Part shown: piece by piece, positions 16,624 through 23,880 of the stretch
Numbering within the stretch: the first letter of the stretch is position 1
Layout: the number at the start of each line of letters is the position of its first letter
From: Neobacillus soli NBRC 102451
Lineage (GTDB): Bacteria; Bacillota; Bacilli; Bacillales; Cytobacillaceae
Length of the DNA: 64,000 nucleotides
Assembly (NCBI RefSeq): GCF_001591665.1
Contig: NZ_BCVI01000033.1
Coordinates: 103,344 to 167,343, forward strand
Reading direction: 5' to 3'
Position numbers and translations under genes: made by a program
Notes under the pieces: generated by a model
What the model was told of the DNA's origin: nothing
The model's input: only the letters and a program-made list of their open reading frames with translations
Database searches by the model: none

Positions 16624-17449
16624 TCATGGTTATCAAGAAAAAGCAACAAAGGTCGTTTCCATCACAAGTGGTAAGGGCGGTGTCGGCAAATCCAACTTTG
16701 CCTTAAACTTTGCCTTAAGCATGATTGAATCTGGACAAAAGGTTGTCTTAATCGATTTAGATATTGGTATGGCCAACCTTGAAATCTTATTAGGATTGAA
16801 TCCAGCCCACCATCTTATTGATATGGTGAAGCATAAGAAAGATATTTGGGACGTAATTGAAAAGGGCCCAAACGGATTAGAATTGATTTCCGGTGGAAGC
16901 AGCTTTAACGAAATTTTAGATTTAAGTGATGAGGATACAGACTATTTATTTTCGGAACTTGGAAAATTGCAGGGCTATGCCGATATTATTTTGTTTGATA
17001 CAGGTGCAGGACTTTCAAAAGAATCGCAGCGTTGCCACTTAGCAGCCGATGAAATTATTCTGGTGACAACCCCTGAACCAACCGCGATAACTGACGCTTA
17101 TTCCGTTATTAAGATTTTACATCATCAAGATTCCAACCTTCATGTTCGTTTGGTTGTGAACCGTGTGGCCAATTCAAAAGAAGGAATAGCGATTGCCAAC
17201 CGAGTACGGGCGGTGACAAGACAGTTTTTAGAAAAAGAAATTGATATTCTTGGATATATTCCAAATGATTCGTTCGTGTTTCAAGCAGTCCTGGAGCAAA
17301 CACCTTTTTACTTAAAATATCCGAAATCACAAGCATCGAAATGGATGAAGGATATCGTGAATATCTATTTACATGCTGATGCCAAAAACTCTAGTATTTC
17401 CGGAATCAAAGGTTTTATCCAAAAGATTTCCCACCTTGTTAAAAAATAG
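16574..17449 (+). CDS. flhG: MinD-like ATPase FlhG (YlxH)
   Basis: FlhG is a MinD/ParA-type ATPase that works with FlhF to limit flagellar number; in Bacillus it also helps assemble the C-ring. The protein has a deviant Walker A (SGKGGVGKSNFALN), the LIDLDIGMANLEILLG switch region and ADIILFDTGAGLS, plus an N-terminal activator-type helix (KQDQAQKLRELYQRF) that contacts FlhF. I chose ATG at 16574 because GGGAG lies 9 bases upstream; the ATG at 16568 is too close to it. The gene starts inside flhF and ends in a helix suited to membrane binding (GFIQKISHLVKK). Confidence 0.93.
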   Translation: MKQDQAQKLRELYQRFNHGYQEKATKVVSITSGKGGVGKSNFALNFALSMIESGQKVVLIDLDIGMANLEILLGLNPAHHLIDMVKHKKDIWDVIEKGPNGLELISGGSSFNEILDLSDEDTDYLFSELGKLQGYADIILFDTGAGLSKESQRCHLAADEIILVTTPEPTAITDAYSVIKILHHQDSNLHVRLVVNRVANSKEGIAIANRVRAVTRQFLEKEIDILGYIPNDSFVFQAVLEQTPFYLKYPKSQASKWMKDIVNIYLHADAKNSSISGIKGFIQKISHLVKK

Positions 17450-17485
17450 CTTAACAGCGTGTCTGTAACTGAAGGAGGACAAACT

Positions 17486-18196
17486 TTGAGTCAACTGCTG
17501 GAAGAAAAATTATTCGATGAATATCTGCCATTAGTAAAAAGAATAGTTAAGAAAACGAAGAAAAGTCTTCCTCATAATGTGGAAGAGGATGAACTTCTAT
17601 CTTTTGGTATGCTAGGGTTATTAGATGCCTTCCGGAAATTCGATCAACGCGAAAATGTAAAATTTGAAACCTATGCTACCCAAAGAATACGGGGAGAAAT
17701 TTATGATGGACTTCGCAGAATCGACCCCCTGCCGCGAACGTTAAGAAAAAAGGAAAAGGAAGTAAGGCATGCTTACACTTTTTTAGAACAAAAGCTGTTC
17801 AGACAGCCTAGCGTCAAGGAAGTCGGTGATTATTTACATATAAGTGAAACGGAATGTAAAGAGATCATTATGCTAGCTTCTTTTGAAAAACAAGAGTCGT
17901 TATACGAACCAACTGACCACGGCGGAGAGAATCAATTAAAGATTGATTTCATCTCCGATAGTTCCCTAGACGATCAATCTAATATAATAGAAGGAAAAGA
18001 GCGCAGTCAACAATTAACTTCCAAAATCGATGAATTGCCTGAACGAGATAAAATTATCCTTTCCCTTATTTATAATGAGAATTTGAGTATGAATGAAGTA
18101 GGCAGGATTTTAGGACTTCATAAATCGAGGATATCTCAGCTGCATTCGCAAATCCTAAAAAAATTGAAAAAGGTTCTTGAAAAGGAGTCCGTTTAA
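17486..18196 (+). CDS. sigD: RNA polymerase sigma-28 factor (SigD/FliA)
   Basis: This sigma factor transcribes late flagellar, chemotaxis and autolysin genes. The 236-residue protein has sigma region 2 (VEEDELLSFGMLGLLDAFRKF; YATQRIRGEIYDGLRRIDPL), region 3 and region 4 (LPERDKIILSLIYNENLSMNEVG, HKSRISQLHSQILKKLKK). The TTG at 17486 has GAAGGAGG at 17471-17478 and gives the normal length; the frame also opens 27 bases earlier without a ribosome site. As the last gene of the operon it is expected to rise and fall with the riboswitch-controlled transcript. Confidence 0.95.
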   Translation: MSQLLEEKLFDEYLPLVKRIVKKTKKSLPHNVEEDELLSFGMLGLLDAFRKFDQRENVKFETYATQRIRGEIYDGLRRIDPLPRTLRKKEKEVRHAYTFLEQKLFRQPSVKEVGDYLHISETECKEIIMLASFEKQESLYEPTDHGGENQLKIDFISDSSLDDQSNIIEGKERSQQLTSKIDELPERDKIILSLIYNENLSMNEVGRILGLHKSRISQLHSQILKKLKKVLEKESV

Positions 18197-18201
18197 AGGT
18201 T

Positions 18202-18256
18202 AATGAGGTTGTCTCGCAGGGCTTGCCCCTTTGCTATCGAGACGTCCTCATTTTTT
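18202..18256 (+). terminator. Terminator at the end of the flagellar operon
   Basis: AATGAGG (18202-18208) and GTCTCG (18211-18216) pair with CGAGAC (18238-18243) and CCTCATT (18246-18252), with a 2-nt internal loop, followed by a T run. The loop of about 20 nt is long for a terminator. Confidence 0.8.
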
Positions 18257-18404
18257 GTGTGGAAGCAGATGGAAGTGTTTCAACGATTTCGTGAATAATG
18301 TCGTTATTAATCATATACAGAGACTGCCTATATCCCGTCAGGTCAGCGGCGGCCATGTGTAAATTTTAAATTCTTAAGAGATAAAATTAAGGGGTAATAG
18401 GTAG

Positions 18405-18815
18405 ATGACATTAAAATGGTTGAACTTAAAACCAGCAAAAAAGGAAATGACCACTCATGAGAATCAAACTTCTTATCAAATTATGATCAAGTATCCTTTC
18501 GAATCGGAGCTGACGTTGATAAATCCACAACAAATGGAAGTGGAGACGGAGAATGCTGTGATATTTATTGAAAACATTGGACCAGGCGGGTTCAGGTTTT
18601 TATCTAATCTCCCTTTAGTGAATGAGCAAAAGATTATTTTTACTTTAGAGGCCGACATTATTGAAAACAAAATCCATCTTCCCGGGGTCATTATTTGGAA
18701 TGCGGAATTGTCTGAAGGCCTATACCAGTATGGAGTCCATTTTGAGCTGCCAGAAAATACGAGCACCTTTGTCCATAACCTACTAAATGATTATTCAGAA
18801 AAATATTTTACCTGA
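18405..18815 (+). CDS. PilZ-domain-like protein with degenerate c-di-GMP motif
   Basis: A 136-residue soluble protein shaped like a PilZ domain: a beta strand with IENIGPGGFRFLSNLPL (the D/NxSxxG motif, with Gly in place of Ser), then strands ending LPGVIIWNAELSEGLYQYGVHFEL. PilZ domains bind cyclic di-GMP and often act on the flagellar motor. The RxxxR element normally found before the first strand is not visible (the corresponding region reads YQIMIKYPFESEL), so binding is uncertain. The gene starts at ATG 18405 after AAGGGG. It stands alone between two terminators, just behind the flagellar operon. The fold assignment comes from pattern and length. Confidence 0.6.
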   Translation: MTLKWLNLKPAKKEMTTHENQTSYQIMIKYPFESELTLINPQQMEVETENAVIFIENIGPGGFRFLSNLPLVNEQKIIFTLEADIIENKIHLPGVIIWNAELSEGLYQYGVHFELPENTSTFVHNLLNDYSEKYFT

Positions 18816-18886
18816 AATCAAATGGTAAACTCTGGTGAATAAGGGCTGTGCGTGTATTTGCACTGCCCTGAAGAAAAATTATTGTT

Positions 18887-18926
18887 AACACTGTCGATTA
18901 TACTTTCTGATGATAGTGTTTTTTTG
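18887..18926 (+). terminator. Terminator after the PilZ-like gene
   Basis: AACACTGTC (18887-18895) pairs with GATAGTGTT (18912-18920), with one G-U pair, followed by TTTTT. Confidence 0.8.
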
Positions 18927-18973
18927 CGTTGGACTAAATTTATTTCACCATTCTTTCCTTTTGAAGCAAATAA

Positions 18974-21016
18974 TTAATCTGCGTGAAATTTAAGTTTCTG
19001 TAGATACTCCGCACCGCTAGTGGTAATTTTTGTTCCGGCCCTCCCCCGGCCTTTCGTGATAAAACCGTGGATCTCCAGATAATCCAAACGTCGTCGAACT
19101 TGTTGCGGCGATAGATAATGACCGTTTTCCTTGCTAACCATTGAAATAAATTGACGGCTGGCGGGCTTGCCGTTCTCATTACATTTCTTGATCGCCTCTA
19201 ACATAAATAAATATTCATGTTGGTCTAATAAATTTTCAGGAAGGGGATAGCCGGTAAGACGCTCTTGTGCATTGGATTTTTGAAAGCGGTCGTGCGGAAT
19301 GTCTTTCGATTCGATTTTGTTCCCGTCACAGATGGTGAGCATATAGTCAATAGTACTTTTTAATTCGCGAACATTGCCCAACCAATCTGGTATTTGAAGC
19401 TGTTCTGGCAGGTCATTGCCAACTCTTACCCACTTTCCGCTTTTGGTAATAAAGTGTCTTACTAGTAAAGGGATATCCGCTTTTCGTGCTCGAAGCGGCG
19501 GGATTGATAGGGTAAGCACATTCAAACGATACAACAAATCTGAACGGAACGTGCCCTCTTGTGATTTTAATTGGATATTTTTATTCGTTGCTGCGATCAC
19601 CCTGACATTGACGGGGATGACTTTTCTCCCGCCAATTCTGCGTAATTCTTTTTCCTGAAGTATCCTTAATAAGTGGGATTGAACGGTTAGACTAATATCT
19701 CCAATTTCATCTAAAAAGATCGTGCCATTATCCGCTAGCTCAAATAAACCCTTTTTTCCACCTTTTTTCGCTCCTGTAAAGCTCCCCTCCTCGTACCCAA
19801 ATAATTCACTTTCAAGCAAATTTTCCGTTAAGGCACTGCAGTTTATGGCGATAAATGGTCCGTTTTTTCTCATGGAATGAAGATGGATTGCGTGAGCGAA
19901 TAATTCTTTCCCCGTCCCCGTTTCCCCTAGAATGAGGATAGGATGCTCAGAAAGAGCCAGTTTTTTGGCGATTTGTTTACTTTTATTAAGTAAAGGATGT
20001 TCGCCAACGATATCATCAAAGTCATACTTTGCGTAAAATCCCTTATTTTTTAACTCCCGCTGCGCCATTTTTTCAACTTCAAATGCTTGATGAATACTTT
20101 TAAAGGTCGCTACGATGGTATCTTCTGTTTCGGTATGGTGACGGAAAATAACAAGATCGACACCAAATATAGTGAAAAATTTACTTTCATCATTGCTGTG
20201 AAGGATAAAATCAATAATTTCCTGTTGGTCGATGACCTCCTCTAACGGTTTATGGATCGCGTCATGGACAGGAATATGAAAAAGTGCCTCTAAACGGCGG
20301 TTAAATAGAGTGACCTTTTGATGTTGATTAATGGCTAAAATGCCGTCATCGACCGTGTCGACAACATTTTGTATATGTTGATTCATTTGTTTTGCGTTTT
20401 GTTCCGCAAGTGATAGTTTCCGTTGTAAATCAATAATGTTACGAATATATCTCTCTGAAATCAATGAAGAGACTTTTTCGCCCAAACAGAAGTATTCAAC
20501 TATTTTTAAAATAGTGGTCATATCAAACAAACGTACACCAATATCGATCACTTTTTTGATTGAATGTGGACAAAGATGGGGCTCACCGGGAGAGATAGCG
20601 ATGTCAATATCATGATAAAAAAACTGTTCCTTTTTGAAAGGGACAAAACGCAAATGATCGATTCCCAGCTGATAAAGGGATTCGATTAGTTCAATTGTTG
20701 CAGAATCATCATCGTTGACAACCAGAACCTCGGAGTCGACCGGAATTTTTAATAGTTGATCGATATATTGATGGTGGACGGTTCGTTTTCCGACAAACAT
20801 TTCCTTACTATGTATATTGCATACCTCATGAGCTTCTAATCTCGTAACCTCTGAGGAAAATAAAAAAAGATGATCGCTCAAGTGAGTGGGTAATCCCTCT
20901 TCGTAGGCAAAACTTTGAAGGTGGATATAGTCCCCCAATAATTGTTGAATCTGCTCATGTAATACTTGTTTGGTTTGGGAACTCCCCGTGATTAAGGTGA
21001 TAGATTGTTTGATCAT
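18974..21016 (-). CDS. Sigma-54-dependent enhancer-binding activator (PAS-AAA+-winged helix)
   Basis: A 680-residue bacterial enhancer-binding protein. Residues 1-190 are an unassigned sensory region, about 210-325 is a PAS domain (VVDTVDDGILAINQHQKVTLFNR without a break), and about 340-575 is the AAA+ domain with Walker A GETGTGKE, the sigma-54 contact loop GSFTGA (usually GAFTGA) and Walker B TIFLDEIGD. The C-terminus is not the usual Fis helix-turn-helix but a winged-helix-like segment (LSPQQVRRRLDYLEIHGFI, then KGRGRAGTKITTSGAEYL). It starts at ATG 21016 behind AGGGGGAG. It is divergent from the permease operon, which has a perfect -24/-12 promoter, so it very probably activates that operon. 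The inducer is unknown; beta-aspartyl dipeptides are my guess. Confidence 0.92.
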   Translation of the reverse strand: MIKQSITLITGSSQTKQVLHEQIQQLLGDYIHLQSFAYEEGLPTHLSDHLFLFSSEVTRLEAHEVCNIHSKEMFVGKRTVHHQYIDQLLKIPVDSEVLVVNDDDSATIELIESLYQLGIDHLRFVPFKKEQFFYHDIDIAISPGEPHLCPHSIKKVIDIGVRLFDMTTILKIVEYFCLGEKVSSLISERYIRNIIDLQRKLSLAEQNAKQMNQHIQNVVDTVDDGILAINQHQKVTLFNRRLEALFHIPVHDAIHKPLEEVIDQQEIIDFILHSNDESKFFTIFGVDLVIFRHHTETEDTIVATFKSIHQAFEVEKMAQRELKNKGFYAKYDFDDIVGEHPLLNKSKQIAKKLALSEHPILILGETGTGKELFAHAIHLHSMRKNGPFIAINCSALTENLLESELFGYEEGSFTGAKKGGKKGLFELADNGTIFLDEIGDISLTVQSHLLRILQEKELRRIGGRKVIPVNVRVIAATNKNIQLKSQEGTFRSDLLYRLNVLTLSIPPLRARKADIPLLVRHFITKSGKWVRVGNDLPEQLQIPDWLGNVRELKSTIDYMLTICDGNKIESKDIPHDRFQKSNAQERLTGYPLPENLLDQHEYLFMLEAIKKCNENGKPASRQFISMVSKENGHYLSPQQVRRRLDYLEIHGFITKGRGRAGTKITTSGAEYLQKLKFHAD

Positions 21017-21038
21017 GAACTCCCCCTAAAATGATAAT

Positions 21039-21065
21039 GGTTCTATTATATCACCAAAAAGAACC
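21039..21065. promoter_or_regulatory. Candidate activator-binding inverted repeat (UAS)
   Basis: GGTTCT (21039-21044) and AGAACC (21060-21065) form a perfect inverted repeat with 15 bases between, centred about 76 bp upstream of the -24 element and about 36 bp upstream of the activator's own start. The position suits an enhancer-binding protein that also autoregulates. Inference from geometry only. Confidence 0.45.
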
Positions 21066-21125
21066 AAAAAAGGGCAATAAGGCAAATGAGTATTATAAAA
21101 ATTCCGAATTGGCGGACTTCCTATT

Positions 21126-21142
21126 TTGGCACAAAAATTGCA
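21126..21142 (+). promoter_or_regulatory. Sigma-54 (-24/-12) promoter
   Basis: TTGGCAC at 21126-21132 and TTGCA at 21138-21142 match the sigma-54 consensus TGGCAC-N5-TTGCW. The invariant GG (21128-21129) and GC (21140-21141) are separated by exactly 10 bases. It reads toward the permease gene, with expected transcript start near 21153. Confidence 0.93.
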
Positions 21143-21184
21143 ATTTAAGTAGGAGTAGTGATGAAACACAAAAAGGGAGAGGGT

Positions 21185-22606
21185 ATGATGAGTCAAATAA
21201 GCAATAAGGTGGAACAGGTTACACCAAAAAGAAAGCCAGTTCAAATCAATGTGTTTGCGTTACTTTTCTGTGTGGTGGTAGCAGCCATGATATTAACCTA
21301 CATCTTGCCTGCTGGGGAATACAATCGTGTAGAAGTTGATGGACGGACGATTGTAGAGGCCGATTCGTTTAAATGGACGGAATCCACACCTGTAAATCCA
21401 TTTGATATGGTTCAAGCCCTGCATAAAGGGATGGTTGAAGCCGGTGGGATTATTTTCTTTGTTTTAATAATTGGCGGCTTTTTTGGTGTATTTAGTGCGA
21501 CAGGGACGATTGATGGATTAATTGCCACAATGGCAAGAAAATTAGCGAAACGAGAAAAGCTGCTAATCCCTATTATGATGCTATTCTTTGCCGCAGGGGG
21601 ATCGTTAATGGGAATGGCGGAAGAGGGACTAGCCTATATTCCTCTCTTAATTCCGCTGGCGCTGGCCCTTGGTTTTGATACGATTACGGGCATGGCAATT
21701 GTGTTGCTGGGTGCTGCCGCAGGTTTTACCACAGCTGTTATGAATCCATTTACAGTAGGAATAGCTCAGGGGATTGCTGAACTGCCTTTGTTCTCAGGGA
21801 TAGGATTGCGCCTTGTATTGTTTGTAATTGTTTACCTTGTGTCTGTCATATTTGTCTATCGTTATGCAATGAAAGTGAAACGAAATCCTTCGTTAGGTTT
21901 CTATGGGAATTATACTAGGGATCATGCAGATAAACTGCTTCAATCTAAGGTCAAGCTTACAAAAAAGCACAAGCTGATTCTTGGTGCCTTTCTATTAAAC
22001 TATGTTGTTCTAGCTTTTGGTGTTATTAAATTTGAGTGGTACCTTTCAGAAATTGCTGCCTTATTTATTATTTTAACGATTGTCGTCGGGATTATTGGTA
22101 AGCTTTCGGTTGATAACCTTGTGAAAAATTTTACGAGTGGTTCTGCTGCATTAATTAGCGGTGCACTCATTATTGGGGTTTCAAGAGCGACATTAGTGGT
22201 ATTAAACCAAGGACATATTGTTGACCCCATGCTGCACGGCGTCTCGGAAGCCATTAAACATGTTCCAGGAACAATCAGTGTGATGGGAATGTATGGTTTC
22301 CAATCGGTTATTCATTTCATCTTAGCGTCAGGTAGCGGCCACGCGATGTTAACCATGCCAATTATGGCACCGCTCGCTGATTTGCTTGATATTACTAGAC
22401 AGACAGCAGTTTTATCATTCTCCTTTGCGGATGGGATTGGGAATATTATTTTCCCAACGGCCGGTACATTAATGGCCGGTTTAGCGATTGCTGGAATTCC
22501 ATGGACGAAGTGGGCGAAATGGGTCCTTCCGTTAGTCATCATCCAATTTGTGATCGGGCTAATTGCGGTTATCATCGCTCATGCCATGAATTACGGTCCA
22601 TTCTAG
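21185..22606 (+). CDS. YfcC-family membrane permease
   Basis: A 473-residue polytopic membrane protein of about 11-12 helices in the YfcC/DcuC/ArsB-like superfamily, which moves amino acids, dipeptides or dicarboxylates. Landmarks are FALLFCVVVAAMILTYILPAG, GGIIFFVLIIGGFFGVFSATG, GMAEEGLAYIPLLIPLALAL and SGSGHAMLTMPIMAPLADLL. I chose ATG 21185 (GGGAGAGGG just upstream); ATG 21188 is equally possible, and the frame also opens at GTG 21158. It is the first gene after the sigma-54 promoter, followed by an isoaspartyl dipeptidase (42 bp away) and a cyanophycinase. That context suggests uptake of beta-aspartyl dipeptides such as beta-Asp-Arg; the substrate is not shown by the sequence. Confidence 0.85.
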   Translation: MMSQISNKVEQVTPKRKPVQINVFALLFCVVVAAMILTYILPAGEYNRVEVDGRTIVEADSFKWTESTPVNPFDMVQALHKGMVEAGGIIFFVLIIGGFFGVFSATGTIDGLIATMARKLAKREKLLIPIMMLFFAAGGSLMGMAEEGLAYIPLLIPLALALGFDTITGMAIVLLGAAAGFTTAVMNPFTVGIAQGIAELPLFSGIGLRLVLFVIVYLVSVIFVYRYAMKVKRNPSLGFYGNYTRDHADKLLQSKVKLTKKHKLILGAFLLNYVVLAFGVIKFEWYLSEIAALFIILTIVVGIIGKLSVDNLVKNFTSGSAALISGALIIGVSRATLVVLNQGHIVDPMLHGVSEAIKHVPGTISVMGMYGFQSVIHFILASGSGHAMLTMPIMAPLADLLDITRQTAVLSFSFADGIGNIIFPTAGTLMAGLAIAGIPWTKWAKWVLPLVIIQFVIGLIAVIIAHAMNYGPF

Positions 22607-22647
22607 AGTAAAGAACATCTGAAGTGTAACTAAGGAGGAGAAGGTAG

Positions 22648-23820
22648 TTGCTTACTTTGATTAAAAATGGGGATGTGTATGCCCCGAATTTTCTAGGGAA
22701 GAAAGATATTTTACTCGTCGATAGTAAAATTGGCTATTTAAAGGAGTTTATTGAAAGTCCAAAGGATTTTGTTCCTATAACTGTAATTGATGCATCAAAT
22801 CAAGTGGTTGTACCAGGCTTTATCGATGCCCATGTTCATATCATTGGGGGGGGAGGGGAAGGCGGATTCAAGACACGTACACCGGAATTGACTTTAACTA
22901 GTTTAACAACTTCGGGCATTACAACGGTTGTTGGCCTTCTCGGAACAGATGGGACGACACGACGAATGGAAAGCTTACTCGCTAAAGCGCGGGGGTTAGA
23001 AGAAGAGGGCGTAACTAGTTATATTCATTCAGGTTCGTACCAATTGCCAGTGAGAACGTTAACCAACAAAATAGAAGAAGATATCATTTTTATTGACAAA
23101 ATTATCGGAGTCGGGGAAATAGCCATTTCCGACCATCGGTCATCTGAACCAACGTTTGATGAAATTGCCAAAATTGCCACAGCCGCAAGGAATGGTGGAA
23201 TTTTATCAGGAAAAGCTGGGCTATTGGAAATACATGTCGGGGATGGGGAAGAAAAGCTTTCTTTGCTTGAGGAAGTTGTAACTAAGACTAATATTCCTAT
23301 TTCTCATTTTCATCCAACCCATATTAACCGAACGGAAGAGTTATTTAGGGCCGGGATCCAGTATGCCAAAAATGGCGGCTATGTGGATTTAACGACAAGC
23401 ACCATACCACAATTTTTAGAAGAAGGGGAAGTGAAGTGCAGCGAAGGCTTGAAGATAATGCTTAATGAAGGGGTACCGATTGAGAATATTACATTTTCTT
23501 CTGATGGCCAAGGAAGTCTCCCCTCTTTTAACCGGAAGGGAGAGTTAACAGGACTTCAGGTTGGAAAAGTTTCTTCATTATTTAATGAGGTAAGAGATGC
23601 AGTTCTGATAGAAGGGATTTCATTAGAACTTGCCTTACAGGTCATTACCTTAAACCCTGCTAATGTGCTAAAGCTGGCACATAAGGGCAGGATACAGGAA
23701 GGAACAGACGCTGACATTGTTTTACTAGATAAAGAGACGCTAGAAATTGATACGGTTATCGCCAAAGGAAAAGTGATGGTAAAAAATAAAGTGCCGATTG
23801 TGAAAGGGACATTTGAATAA
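22648..23820 (+). CDS. iadA: Isoaspartyl (beta-aspartyl) dipeptidase IadA
   Basis: IadA is a zinc amidohydrolase that cleaves beta-aspartyl dipeptides, in the cytoplasm. The 390-residue protein has the HxH metal motif with the Gly-rich loop (FIDAHVHIIGGGGEGG, H62 and H64), RTPELTL, GVTSYIHSGSYQLP, AISDHRSSEP and the catalytic-Asp segment FSSDGQGSLPSF. The position of the carboxylated lysine of the E. coli enzyme (KCAISDHRS) holds Glu157 here (EIAISDHRS). TTG at 22648 has AAGGAGGAG upstream. Between a permease and a cyanophycinase, its likely in vivo substrate is the beta-Asp-Arg released from cyanophycin. Confidence 0.93.
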   Translation: MLTLIKNGDVYAPNFLGKKDILLVDSKIGYLKEFIESPKDFVPITVIDASNQVVVPGFIDAHVHIIGGGGEGGFKTRTPELTLTSLTTSGITTVVGLLGTDGTTRRMESLLAKARGLEEEGVTSYIHSGSYQLPVRTLTNKIEEDIIFIDKIIGVGEIAISDHRSSEPTFDEIAKIATAARNGGILSGKAGLLEIHVGDGEEKLSLLEEVVTKTNIPISHFHPTHINRTEELFRAGIQYAKNGGYVDLTTSTIPQFLEEGEVKCSEGLKIMLNEGVPIENITFSSDGQGSLPSFNRKGELTGLQVGKVSSLFNEVRDAVLIEGISLELALQVITLNPANVLKLAHKGRIQEGTDADIVLLDKETLEIDTVIAKGKVMVKNKVPIVKGTFE

Positions 23821-23880
23821 GAACAAATCGCTTCGAAAGAAAGATAATGATATATTTTTGGGAAAATGGAGGGATTAAGG

